A stretch of DNA of 64,000 nucleotides from Nostoc sp. JL33 (GTDB lineage: Bacteria > Cyanobacteriota > Cyanobacteriia > Cyanobacteriales > Nostocaceae): NCBI RefSeq assembly GCF_017114985.1, contig NZ_JABXKP010000081.1:1-64000 (forward strand), written 5' to 3'. Shown piece after piece: positions 36,898 through 45,314 of the stretch. The notes beneath the pieces are model-generated. The model did not search any database and was not told the origin of the DNA. It saw only the letters and a program-made list of their open reading frames with translations. The number at the start of each line of letters is the position of its first letter. Within the stretch, counting starts at the first letter, position 1. The position numbers and the translations under genes are program-made.

Positions 36898-37257
36898 ATG
36901 CTTAAAACAAAAAATCGGCGTATTTTTCTGCCTGCTTTTATTCACCCTTTAGAAGAAAAGAATCAAAAAGGTAGTAAAAAGCAATTTGCTCAACCTAAAT
37001 TAGATTTACTGCAACCATTACGTCAATGGCTCGACAAAATTGAGATTCAGAATCGGAAATTAGCCAAATTTATTGCTAAACTGATTCCCGCTCAGTGTCC
37101 ATTCGAGCGTGATATCATGCTTTTTGGTCGCAGAATAGGTCACATTCCGCCAATGTGCAAACTCAATCCCCTTTATAACGAACTTGTCTACTTGCGTTTT
37201 CGCGCTTTGTGTTATCTAGTAGATCAGTGTGGAGAGGATATTCAATCCTATTGCTGA
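36898..37257 (+). CDS. Mo-dependent nitrogenase C-terminal domain family protein
   Basis: 119 aa from ATG 36898 (the frame is open from TTG 36886). The conserved core PLRQWLDKIEIQNRKLAKFI, AKLIPAQCPFERDI, FGRRIGHIPPMCKLNPLYNE and LRFRALCYLVDQCGEDI matches the family (PF06967) found near nitrogen-fixation genes in cyanobacteria and at the C-terminus of some nitrogenase-related proteins. Four Cys (CPFERD, MCKLNP, LCYLVDQC) could bind metal. It is 22 bp upstream of a cupin gene, probably cotranscribed. The name is homology-based; catalytic function is unknown. Confidence 0.85.
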   Translation: MLKTKNRRIFLPAFIHPLEEKNQKGSKKQFAQPKLDLLQPLRQWLDKIEIQNRKLAKFIAKLIPAQCPFERDIMLFGRRIGHIPPMCKLNPLYNELVYLRFRALCYLVDQCGEDIQSYC

Positions 37258-37279
37258 ACATAACTAGAGAAAACACAAT

Positions 37280-37552
37280 ATGGAAATTAAAATTGAGCAT
37301 CAACCCAGTGAAGAACGTCTCAATGAATTGAGTGTCTATAAATGGGGAATTTGGGAAAAGGAAGTCTCAAAATTCCCTTGGGCTTATGATTCTCAAGAAA
37401 CTTGCTACTTTTTGAAAGGTGACGTATTTGTTACTCCTGATGGTGGACAGCCAGTGCAAATGGGTAAAGGCGATTTGGTGACTTTTCCTGCTGGCATGTC
37501 CTGCACATGGGAAATTACAAAGGACGTAAAGAAGCATTATTACTTTGATTAG
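37280..37552 (+). CDS. Cupin domain protein (Cupin_3 type)
   Basis: 90 aa, a single small beta-barrel. Typical pattern: WGIWEKEVSKFPWAYDSQET, CYFLKGDVFVTPDGGQPVQM, GKGDLVTFPAGMSCTWEIT and a final KKHYYFD. The usual EETxYV-type metal motif is replaced by SQETCYFL, so metal binding is uncertain. Similar tiny cupins are common in cyanobacteria and plants and have no defined substrate. It is probably translated together with the 36898 gene. Confidence 0.85.
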   Translation: MEIKIEHQPSEERLNELSVYKWGIWEKEVSKFPWAYDSQETCYFLKGDVFVTPDGGQPVQMGKGDLVTFPAGMSCTWEITKDVKKHYYFD

Positions 37553-37579
37553 TGAATAGACAAAAGTGATGGCAGAAAT

Positions 37580-37613
37580 AGATCCCCGACTTCGTAAAAG
37601 TTGTCGGGGATCT
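37580..37613. other. Hairpin repeat AGATCCCCGAC/GTCGGGGATCT
   Basis: An 11-bp stem about 28 bp after the cupin stop, followed by TGTGCG rather than a T-run. A diverged relative (CAGATCCCCGACTTC...GAGGATCTCG) is at 32983-33019. Possible transcript-end structure; also a dispersed repeat. Confidence 0.65.
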
Positions 37614-37742
37614 TGTGCGATCGCCACCACAGAAAATCTAGAGAGTTCATAATCATGTTAGTGGGAGTTTAGTTACAGAAGATGCTGTTTAGCAGAAAAA
37701 GGTTTCGTCCCACCGCCATTTTATAGAGGAAAATCATCAAAA

Positions 37743-38489
37743 ATGTTACTGCATTTAAGTACTTGGCAAGAAGTCGAAGCTTATTTACAGCAGTCAAAGG
37801 GGATTATTTTCCCTATTGGTTCCACAGAACAACATGGGCCAACGGGGTTAATTGGTACTGATGCCATTTGTGCAGAAGCGATCGCAGCTGGTGTAGGTGA
37901 TGCAACCCAAGCGATCGTTGGCCCTACAATCAATGTGGGCATGGCACTGCACCATACTGCTTTTCCTGGCTCAATCAGTCTGCGTCCCAGCACTTTAATT
38001 CAAGTAGTGCGAGATTATGTAACTTGTTTAGCCAAAGCTGGTTTTAGCAAGTTCTACTTTATTAACGGACATGGTGGGAATATCGCCACCCTGAAAGCGG
38101 CTTTTTCCGAAACTTACGCGCATTTAGAAGATTTGCAGATTCCTAATGCTCAACATGTGCAATGTCAAGTGGCAAACTGGTTTATGTGCGGTTCTGTATA
38201 TAAGCTAGCTAAAGAATTATATGGGGATCAAGAAGGTTCTCATGCAACGCCAAGTGAAGTAGCCCTCACACAGTACGTTTATCCAGAGGCGATTAAGCAA
38301 GCATATCTTTCACCAGAAGTTGCAAGCGGACATCGGATTTATAGCGCTGCTGACTTTCGAGTGCGTTATCCAGATGGACGTATGGGATCAAATCCGGCTT
38401 TAGCAACGCCTGAACACGGTAAGCAACTTTATGATTTGGCGGTGAAAGAACTTAGCAGTGGGTATTTAGAATTTGTGAACGCTGAGTAA
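37743..38489 (+). CDS. Creatininase-family amidohydrolase
   Basis: 248 aa. Metal-dependent amidohydrolase of the creatinine amidohydrolase superfamily. Metal ligand motifs: PIGSTEQHGPTGLIGTDA (Glu, His, Asp), FINGHGGNIATL (His) and a Glu in QEGSHATPSEVALTQY. VGPTINVGMALHHTAFPG is the family's substrate-loop block. The family includes enzymes of creatinine, formamide and deazaflavin-type cofactor pathways, so substrate cannot be assigned. It stands alone with an ATG in a clean context. Confidence 0.9.
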   Translation: MLLHLSTWQEVEAYLQQSKGIIFPIGSTEQHGPTGLIGTDAICAEAIAAGVGDATQAIVGPTINVGMALHHTAFPGSISLRPSTLIQVVRDYVTCLAKAGFSKFYFINGHGGNIATLKAAFSETYAHLEDLQIPNAQHVQCQVANWFMCGSVYKLAKELYGDQEGSHATPSEVALTQYVYPEAIKQAYLSPEVASGHRIYSAADFRVRYPDGRMGSNPALATPEHGKQLYDLAVKELSSGYLEFVNAE

Positions 38490-38551
38490 AACTCGTGGAA
38501 AGACGCTGTAGAGATGCGAGTAAAATTGCCTCTCTGCATAAAATATCTTGA

Positions 38552-38878
38552 GAAGAGTTATTCGATAAGGGTTTTTCAAAAACGAATCTAGAACAGATGC
38601 GGCGTTTTTATCTAGAATGGCAAATTGCCCAGGCACCGTCTGGCAAATCTAATTTAGACACTGAAATTTCGCAAACACTGTCTGCGGAATCTAATTTATC
38701 AACTTTAGCTCAAGGATTTCCTTTAGTTTCAGGGTTTTTGCTCGGATGTTCGAGTTATGAGGTGCAACGTTCGAGTTCAGAAGGGGAAGTTTCAGGCTTT
38801 TTGCTCGGATGTTCGAGTTCTGAGGTCGGAATGTCGAGTTATGAAGTGCAACTTTCGAGTTATGAAAGTGAAACTTGA
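38552..38878 (+). pseudogene. DUF1016 (YhcG-type) N-terminal fragment fused to tandem repeats
   Basis: The open frame after a stop at 38549 reads ELFDKGFSKTNLEQMRRFYL then EWQIAQAPSGKSN, the helical N-terminal DUF1016 domain core. The PDDEXK nuclease half is missing. It is followed by repeated GFLLGCSSYEVQ and SSSEGEVS-type units encoded by TTCGAGTTNTGAGG DNA repeats (about 38740-38876). No start codon fits the front of the domain; the first ATG is 38597. It looks like a truncated gene invaded or extended by a tandem repeat. Similar repeat DNA, inverted, lies at 41455-41636. Confidence 0.65.
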
Positions 38879-38928
38879 GGGTTTGAGGTTAAGTGATGGG
38901 CATTGGAGAACAATGATACTTTAAAATT

Positions 38929-39243
38929 TTATGAAACTCCTATATCATTCAAGCATTCATCAACCAAAGGAGTTTGCATCCGAATAGCAATATACCAGTA
39001 GTCTCGAAGACCAGGTTGTATCTGTCTTCCCTGAGCCCGAACAGTTTCAGTCTGAGTACGCCAACGCTTTCTCCGCATTCTCTCTTCAAATGGCTCTCTT
39101 TTAGAAACATCCCCCTCAGAAGAATAAAGGTAAACAATTCGTAAGGCACATTTAATTCTGTCAACAAACATACTTGTTGAAGTACTAGACCAGCAATGAT
39201 CTATTACTTTTACTACGTCTAAAATCGCAGTAGCACAGTGCAT
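38929..39243 (-). CDS. Hypothetical short frame at the hsdS 3' end
   Basis: Up to 104 codons, starting inside the truncated hsdS or at ATG 39171 (MFVDRIKCALRIVYLYSSEG). It is rich in Arg/Glu (REPFEERMRRKRWRTQTETV) and ends VDECLNDIGVS. No known family is recognised. It may be a remnant of the sequence that replaced the end of hsdS rather than a working gene. Confidence 0.3.
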   Translation of the reverse strand: MHCATAILDVVKVIDHCWSSTSTSMFVDRIKCALRIVYLYSSEGDVSKREPFEERMRRKRWRTQTETVRAQGRQIQPGLRDYWYIAIRMQTPLVDECLNDIGVS

Positions 39244-40046
39244 CGAATCAACTGTTGTTCCAAGATATGGCGCTTTTCTGGGTGAAAATACTCTGCATCA
39301 AAGCGATCGCTCTCTACAGTCTCACTAAAATTTGCTACATAGCTTTTCTGTGTAGACAGGTCGAGGTTATTTAGTCCAAGTTCGTGCAGTAATAGAGTCT
39401 CGGCTTCAGCATAGAGAGTTTTAGAAATTTTTAGTTTTTCCCAACTAGTTATAACTAATTTCCTAATCTCTCTTTGTTGCTCAAATTCGGGAATATATAT
39501 AGGGATAGTATAGAGGTCATCTAAGTTTAAACCTGCTTGGATAGCACCTCTGGACTTTCTCTGGAGGTAGGCTTGCCCTATATTACTATTGAGGTATGTA
39601 CATAAATAATATGGGTCGATTGACTTTGACCTGTAAACTGTACTTTTACAACTATAAATAGCCTGACCTACATCTTCATCAACAATTGCCACATTACCTA
39701 AAGTGCCGACAACTGAAACAAGTAAATCTTCTGGAAATAAACTATACTTCTTCAAGCCTTGAAATGCACTTTTGGGAATGTAAGCATTATCCTGATCTAA
39801 GAGAAAAAATGGTTTAACATCCTTGCCTCGTACATATCGATAAGGTGAGTGTTCTACATAATTTTCAACTGTAAAAGCAGAACCGAAAGGCCCTGTAATA
39901 AATTTGCCTTTTAAATTCCCCCAGAGTTCGACATTTACATTTGAGAGTAAATTATCAAGTTTGAGATATTCTGGCTTGAAATATTCTGCATCTAATCGCC
40001 AGTCAAAAGGAATTTGAGAAAAATTAACAATACTCCAAACTGCCAA
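39219..40046 (-). pseudogene. hsdS: Type I restriction specificity subunit, truncated
   Basis: 275 aa; intact HsdS proteins are about 400 or more. One target-recognition domain is present (ELWGNLKGKFITGPFGSAFT, YRYVRGKDVKPF, LPEDLLVSVVGTLGN-like block, then RKSRGAIQAGLNLDDLYTIP and the helix FEQQREIRKLVI). A second domain begins (ESDRFDAEYFHPEKRHILEQ) and is then lost; the frame ends LIRCTVLLRF in unrelated sequence. Such a half-subunit could in principle dimerise, but hsdM is also broken and no hsdR is present. It starts 3 bp after the Uma2 gene. Confidence 0.75.
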
Positions 40047-40049
40047 TGG

Positions 40050-40700
40050 TCAATCCTCCTTTTGCTGAAACTGGCTCAATAACCAAGTTCCAACTTCAGA
40101 TTGACTCATTTCACGACTTTGGCGTAAAGCTTCTTCTAAAATAGCGATCGCCAGCCCAGGCAATACCTGTGATTCTTGAATACGTTTACTACCTTGATCT
40201 GCGATCGCATAGGCGATGATTTGGGCATTTTTCACATCCACTACCCAGTATTCAGCAACGCCCAACTCTTCATAGAGCGATCGCTTTGTACCCAAGTCAT
40301 CCAACAGAGATGTTTTAGCAATTTCAATCACCAAATCCGGTGCAGGATACCGATCAAGTTTGACAATTCCTGTACCTGCTGGGATGACTTGGGCGCGTTC
40401 TCTGAGGTAATACGCTACATCGGGCTGACAATCCTGAACACCAGTTTTACGAAAGGTAGTGGTGTCTAAACCTCTTGCCTGAATCCCTTTAAGTGTTGCA
40501 AATAGAGTCACTGCAAAAATAATTACAACATGGTCTTGACCATGATCAAAACTAACTGGTGGCATCTCCAGCCTCATATATCCTTTGTAGTAGTAACTCT
40601 TTCCCTTCTCGTCGAGCAAGTTGGTAACTATCTGCTCATACTCTTCCCAAGAGGTGTAAATCCATGTATCTGTGGGTAACTGGGTTTGTAAATCACTCAT
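40050..40700 (-). CDS. Uma2 (DUF820) family protein inside the hsd cluster
   Basis: 216 aa. PD-(D/E)XK pattern: KGYMRLEMPP, then DCQPDVAYYLRERAQVIPAG, PAPDLVIEIAKTSLLDDLGT and KRSLYEELGVAEYWVVDVKN. The reading frame appears intact. It begins 3 bp after the hsdM stop and ends 3 bp before the hsdS start, so it is part of one transcription unit and not a random insertion. Whether it serves the restriction system is unknown. The paralogue at 6479 is unlinked. Confidence 0.85.
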   Translation of the reverse strand: MSDLQTQLPTDTWIYTSWEEYEQIVTNLLDEKGKSYYYKGYMRLEMPPVSFDHGQDHVVIIFAVTLFATLKGIQARGLDTTTFRKTGVQDCQPDVAYYLRERAQVIPAGTGIVKLDRYPAPDLVIEIAKTSLLDDLGTKRSLYEELGVAEYWVVDVKNAQIIAYAIADQGSKRIQESQVLPGLAIAILEEALRQSREMSQSEVGTWLLSQFQQKED

Positions 40701-40703
40701 TGC

Positions 40704-41225
40704 TTAACCATCCCGCCAAAACGAAAACTTTTGTTTCTTGGCAAAGTCTACAAATGCACTGGCAATTTCATCTAAATCGTGATCGATAATCATGTGTCCA
40801 TAATCATCAATCATAGGCTTCCCGTCCACCCCCGGCTTGTAAACATATTCACCAGAGTTATCCTTACCACTGTTTTCACTGGTGGCAAAAAATATAGGAT
40901 AGTCCTTGAGTCGAGGACAGTAGTGCTTAGAATTTGGATCATTGTTCCACTTTTGCAGGAACAAAACACTGGTTTTTGTACCAGTATGCGGCTTAAAAGT
41001 ATTTACGTGTAGCCCTACTACTGCTAAAATTCTGGCTCTCTCACTAATCCAAGAACGCACATGAGCATCAGAGATATTATTAAACCGTCCTTGAGGAAGC
41101 ACAATCGCCATTCGCCCTCCCGGACATAAAAACTCTAAATTCCGTTCGATAAACAATACGTCTCGGCTTTGCTTTGTTTGCCAGCTTCCTGTATTTTCAT
41201 AGCGACTTTGATTGTCAAAGCCTCC
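40704..41225 (-). pseudogene. hsdM: Type I DNA methyltransferase, 5'-truncated
   Basis: From an in-frame stop at 41228-41226 the frame reads GGFDNQSRYENTGSWQTKQS then RDVLFIERNLEFLCPGGRMA, IVLPQGRFNNISDAHVRSWI and so on, the C-terminal third of an N6-adenine methyltransferase. The SAM-binding motif and the catalytic NPPF/Y motif lie upstream in intact proteins and are absent. Immediately upstream another frame (open 41365 to 41139, KVKKLVAKLKIGVEKDVTYV, then LPISVVVPNFAVRDFK) shows protein-like sequence of unknown origin, so a foreign fragment is fused at about 41225. It cannot methylate DNA. Confidence 0.75.
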
Positions 41226-41454
41226 TTATTATCGACCCACAAGTGCTGAATTATCAACTTAAAGTCTCTGACTGCAAAGTTTGGGACTACAACAGAAATA
41301 GGAAGAACATAAGTTACATCTTTTTCAACTCCAATTTTTAGCTTTGCAACTAGCTTCTTAACCTTTTACTCAAAATGCAACTACAAAATGACAATCTGAA
41401 TGTTAGTTCATTGAATTGACTCTCTAGATTATTAACTTTTAGTGATTAGAACTC

Positions 41455-41636
41455 AAACTTTGAGCCTCTGAACTCGGAATTTCGCCCTTTTTACTCGAAC
41501 GTTGAGCCTCTGAACTCGGAACTTCGACCTTTTTGCTCAAAAAATGAAGCTCAGAACTCGGAACGCCGAGCTTTTAACTCCAACATCCAAGTTCTGAACT
41601 TCAATGTTGCACCTTTTAAGTGCAACTACCGAGCTA
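41455..41636. repeat. Degenerate GAACTCGGAA / TTCGAG tandem repeats
   Basis: Multiple imperfect units such as GAGCCTCTGAACTCGGAAYT and TTTTTACTCGAACGTTGAGC. The reverse complement resembles the TTCGAGTTCTGAGGTCGGA units at 38740-38876. The two arrays therefore lie in opposite orientation on either side of the decayed hsd region. Confidence 0.6.
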
Positions 41637-41640
41637 TTTT

Positions 41641-42112
41641 CTACAACGCTGCCTTTTCAGACTTGGCCTTTCCAGCTTTACGGGCAAATCGTCGCTCCAT
41701 TTCCACAACCACTGCATCTAAACCCGCGCCCTGTCCACTGGCTTTAGCGTAATTATATACCTGCAACGCGGCTGCATAAGCTTCACTACCCACCGCCAGA
41801 GTTGTATCATCCACCAATTGTAACTGCGTCAGCGATCGCAACACCGGATACAACGCCTCAAATAACTGCACGTCCTTCCGCATCTCCTCCAAGTCAAACG
41901 ATCGCGGTAAAAACTCTGGATTCTGCGCCCCCACCTCTAATGCAATGCTTACAAACGCCCGACTCTTATCTCCAATCTTCGGTAAAGCTTTGCGATCGCC
42001 GGAACTCAAATCAACCAAAAATGGTAACTTTTCTTTAATCGTGCTAATTCCTTGCAACACAGCATCTCTCTGTTGTTTGTGTCAGTGTTACACTAATTCG
42101 GGCTGTAGACAT
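41641..42112 (-). pseudogene. Conserved protein of unknown function, frameshifted near N-terminus
   Basis: From ATG 42112 the frame reads MSTARISVTLTQTTER. At a GAGAGA run (about 42062-42068) it goes out of frame; the rest (DAVLQGISTIKEKLPFLVDL, then GDRKALPKIGDKSRAFVSIA, EVGAQNPEFLPRSFDLEEMR and a lysine-rich tail KAGKAKSEKAAL) is in another frame. A 2-bp loss in the GA run explains the break. The body resembles a cyanobacterial family of about 155-160 residues with no known role. Initiation at an internal TTG (42060) could still make a shortened 139-aa product. It is upstream of the hsd remnants on the same strand. Confidence 0.6.
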
Positions 42113-42392
42113 GTCTAATGACTCTCCACTAAGTTTCTTAAATCTAGAGCGCCCAGATATACAACTCAAATTTCCATTCGCAGAATAAAGCTGGTGATCG
42201 TAACAAGGACTGATTGGGCGATAATTTCTAGAAAATGGTGTCATGTCGCATTTTTATTCCTCAGCACCCAGACAATTACCAGATTGTAAAGGCTTGAGTC
42301 ACCAATTTTTGCTCCGGCGTAGCCCACCGTAGGTATCGCTTGTCCCTAAGACCGCGATAAAATTCTCAAGCACAACAGCGCACTCCATACCA

Positions 42393-43226
42393 ATGCAAAT
42401 TAACTGGGAAACTGCCAAAACCTACGAAGATATTCTCTATCAAAAAAACGATGGCATTGCGAAAATCACCATCAACCGCCCCCACAAACGCAATGCTTTT
42501 CGTCCCAAAACAGTCTTTGAACTGTACGATGCTTTCTGTGATGCTCGTGAAGATACTACTATTGGTGTTGTCTTATTTACGGGCTATGGGCCACACACTG
42601 ATGGCAAATATGCTTTCTGTTCTGGTGGCGATCAAAGTGTGCGGGGACATGGGGGTTATGTGGACGAAACTGGCATCCCCCGCTTGAATGTGCTGGATTT
42701 ACAACGCCTGATTCGTTCCATGCCGAAAGTGGTGATTGCCCTAGTGGCTGGATATGCGATCGGTGGTGGGCATGTCCTACACTTGATTTGTGACCTGACG
42801 ATCGCTGCCGATAACGCCATTTTCGGACAGACTGGCCCCAAAGTCGGCAGTTTCGACGGTGGTTTTGGAGCCAGCTATCTCGCCCGCATCGTCGGACAAA
42901 AAAAAGCCAGAGAAATTTGGTTTCTCTGCCGCCAATATGATGCACAACAAGCTCTAGAAATGGGCTTAATTAATTGCGTCGTCCCAGTCGAACAACTAGA
43001 AGCCGAAGGTGTTCAATGGGCGCAGGAGATTTTAGAAAAAAGTCCGATCGCAATTCGCTGTCTCAAAGCCGCCTTCAATGCTGATTGTGACGGACAAGCT
43101 GGTTTACAAGAACTCGCTGGCAATGCCACCCTACTCTATTACATGACAGAAGAGGGGTCTGAGGGCAGACAAGCCTTTCTTGAAAAGCGTCCACCAGATT
43201 TTCGCTCTTTTCCTTGGTTACCTTAA
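42393..43226 (+). CDS. menB: 1,4-dihydroxy-2-naphthoyl-CoA synthase
   Basis: 277 aa crotonase-fold enzyme that closes the naphthoquinone ring in phylloquinone (vitamin K1) synthesis, the photosystem I cofactor. Signature blocks: YEDILYQKNDGIAKITINRP, KRNAFRPKTVFELYDAF, CSGGDQSVRGHGGYVD, LVAGYAIGGGHVLHLICDLT with the oxyanion-hole Gly, and GQTGPKVGSFDGGFGASYLA, the MenB-specific loop with the catalytic Asp. The C-terminal RPPDFRSFPWLP is also MenB-specific. Monocistronic with its own terminator. Confidence 0.97.
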   Translation: MQINWETAKTYEDILYQKNDGIAKITINRPHKRNAFRPKTVFELYDAFCDAREDTTIGVVLFTGYGPHTDGKYAFCSGGDQSVRGHGGYVDETGIPRLNVLDLQRLIRSMPKVVIALVAGYAIGGGHVLHLICDLTIAADNAIFGQTGPKVGSFDGGFGASYLARIVGQKKAREIWFLCRQYDAQQALEMGLINCVVPVEQLEAEGVQWAQEILEKSPIAIRCLKAAFNADCDGQAGLQELAGNATLLYYMTEEGSEGRQAFLEKRPPDFRSFPWLP

Positions 43227-43230
43227 AATT

Positions 43231-43268
43231 GCAAAAATCGCACCTCACTAAAGGGTGCGATTTTTGCA
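43231..43268 (+). terminator. Rho-independent terminator of menB
   Basis: Stem GCAAAAATCGCACC/GGGTGCGATTTTTGC starting 5 bp after the stop codon. The descending arm contains TTTTT. The near-perfect symmetry could act in both directions. Confidence 0.85.
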
Positions 43269-43353
43269 GATGTCAACTTTTACAGCACTAAAAATTTTAA
43301 AAAAAAATCTTATTTTAAGTAGACTACAAACTCAGTTCAGTAATAATGGATGA

Positions 43354-43668
43354 CTAAATAACCACTGCTTTAGACTTTACCTGTTCACAGATAGAGGGAG
43401 TTGTTTCTTCTATAGGGGCAAGAGCAGCATTGTCTAAATCTGAGGCTAGAGATTGAGAAGATGTTAAAACTGGGGCTGCATCTGGCAAAATCCAGGCATC
43501 TTCCAAGGTTTCCCAAGAAGGTGCAAAAGGTGGAAGCGCCAAAGAGCAAGCCTTCCAAGTTGCTTGAACTGGTGCTCCCAACTGCTGGCACATTCCGCCA
43601 CGGCGACCCTCTGGCTGGTAATGACGGCAATATTTACAGGCAGATGCTAAAAATTTAATGGGTTTCAT
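43354..43668 (-). CDS. Small Cys-rich cyanobacterial protein, unknown function
   Basis: 104 aa. The N-terminal third is cysteine-rich and basic: ASACKYCRHYQPEGRRGGMC, then QQLGAPVQATWKACSLALPP, giving C-x2-C...C...C spacing like a small metal-binding site. The remainder is acidic and low-complexity (LPDAAPVLTSSQSLASDLDN). The N-terminal block looks strongly conserved in character while the tail looks free to vary. No family name assigned. It stands convergent to menB. Confidence 0.65.
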   Translation of the reverse strand: MKPIKFLASACKYCRHYQPEGRRGGMCQQLGAPVQATWKACSLALPPFAPSWETLEDAWILPDAAPVLTSSQSLASDLDNAALAPIEETTPSICEQVKSKAVVI

Positions 43669-44517
43669 TTGGATTTATCTTTAGTGTGGTTTCAGGCTGT
43701 ATTTCATCCTTTTATTTTGCTTCTATATATAAATACGGATAAAAGCCAAAAAGCCATTATTTTGTAGAGGTTTCAGCGATCCCAAGTAAAAAATAAACTT
43801 CAGATTGTTTTTATAATCTTGTTATATATTTAAATAATCGTTAGAGTGTTCACCTATAGATTTTGGCTAAAAATTATTAGGGATCAAGACTAAAACTAAA
43901 GCTTTTGATTTATCCAGCCTTTTAACTTCTTCCTTAAGGATAAGTTAAGGCAGAGGATTTCAGGTAAATAGTCTATTTTGTATACCACATTCGGTATATT
44001 CTCGCAGTAAAATATTTTTTTTCTCAAGAATCAGAACTATTTTATGTGCTAACAGCAAGTTACTTACGTGAGAAATTATGCTCAAGGAATAATCGCTAAA
44101 CTATTTTGCTTTGAATTTAGGTCAGGACTGATTCCAGGGCAAACGCATCTAAATATTGAATCCCGAAGCCTAAAGATATGTATAGTGTGAGTAGGTCAAC
44201 ACAATCGCCTAAAATGCTTTATTAATAAGGTTTTCAAGCAATCATATCAACAGTAGACTGTTCTTTTTCATGACTAATTGCGATCGCTTGAGGCACTGTA
44301 CCAAATTGTATCCGCCTGTATATGCTCAAGTGAAGGTGTACAGCGATCGCAATTAGCCCTTTCAAGGTGGGTGAAAATTTTTAGTCTATAAATTCTTCTT
44401 TAACCTCTTCTCTCTGTGTTCTCTGTGCCTCTACGGTTAAATTCTGCACAATTGTGTCAGCTGCAAAAACTTGAGATATTACATACGCAATCACGAAACC
44501 AAACATGGAAGTTTAGC
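43669..44517. other. 850-bp intergenic region, no intact gene
   Basis: AT-rich. On the minus strand a start-less open stretch (about 44370-44240) reads RRIQFGTVPQAIAISHEKEQ and stops; it may be a gene tail. GCGATCGC sites near 44280 and 44342 lie inside it. A reverse-oriented CTCTGTGTTCTCTGTGCCTC dispersed repeat is at 44405-44440. Confidence 0.4.
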
Positions 44518-44794
44518 GATGCCGGAATTTTTCCACCCAAATCGCAATCGTGCAGTTGTTGCTGGTTTGGAGCGCCTGTATCCCGATGCGCGGGTAAAAT
44601 GCGAATATTTTTTCGACCATATAGAAGTCGATGAGGTACATAGTGGAGGCTGGCTGAACAATGCGATCGCCCCTATCGTTGAAGTGCAACCAGAAGCAGG
44701 ATTGGAACTGGCTATAGGAGGTGCGCTTCGCATGGAAGCCATGAGGCGCTACAACCAGTATCTGCCACTCAGGTTAGGGGTCAAGCCAGAATAG
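44518..44794 (+). pseudogene. C-terminal fragment of an iron-containing redox (haem-oxygenase-like) protein
   Basis: 91 codons from ATG 44518 (the frame is open from 44471). It reads EYFFDHIEVDEVHSGGWLNN, then AIAPIVEVQPEAGLELAIGG and ALRMEAMRRYNQYLPLRLG. The H-x2-x-D-x2-H pattern and the following amphipathic helix resemble the last third of haem-oxygenase-like diiron oxidases, which are usually 230 or more residues. The N-terminal metal ligands are missing. Family assignment is tentative. Confidence 0.45.
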
Positions 44795-45314
44795 CTGTAA
44801 AAAAGCGCCACTTACCCAAAAATTGCTAGACCCAGCGATCGCTCCACTGCCTGCTACCGCCATTCAACCATAGCCAATCCCCACACCACAAGCGCAGAAA
44901 TTAACAATTCAAAATTCTTGCATTAAAGACATTTTGCCTACGGCACGCTATAGCGAAGAGACTCTTATTTAAACCCTTTAATTTACGATGAGAGTGCTGA
45001 GTTAAAAGTGCCTCGGCTCAGGGGCTTTGCTCAAACTACAGTACATCAGTACTAACGAGTTTTTCCTTACCCAGCACTGAGTGAAAGATTACGCGCGAAC
45101 ACTCTTTTTTGTCCAAAGTCGAAAATATGACTAAAGTCATACTGAAATTATGACTTTAGTCTACTGTGCCTTCTTACTTAGTATTTTAAACTCAGAACAA
45201 TAGAGCAAACGAACTAAGCCGTGTAACAGGCAAAACTTCCTATAATCCTAAAGATTTGGCAAATAAGACTTACAAAGTGAATGAAAGTATCTTGATCGAT
45301 TCAATCTAAGTAAC
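44795..45314. other. Intergenic region, no gene seen
   Basis: 520 bp of mixed composition. A GACTAAAGTCATA...TATGACTTTAGTC inverted pair lies around 45128-45163. It should contain the promoter of the lipoprotein esterase gene at 45315. Confidence 0.4.

Noticed and set aside
42044..42244. 66-codon minus-strand frame as an independent gene
   Set aside because: Only its last 22 codons are meaningful, as the displaced N-terminus of the frameshifted 41641 gene; the upstream part is non-coding.
44240..44370. Start-less minus-strand stretch RRIQFGTVPQAIAISHEKEQ
   Set aside because: It could be a gene tail, but it is short, contains two HIP1 sites and has no recognisable family; not listed as a gene.
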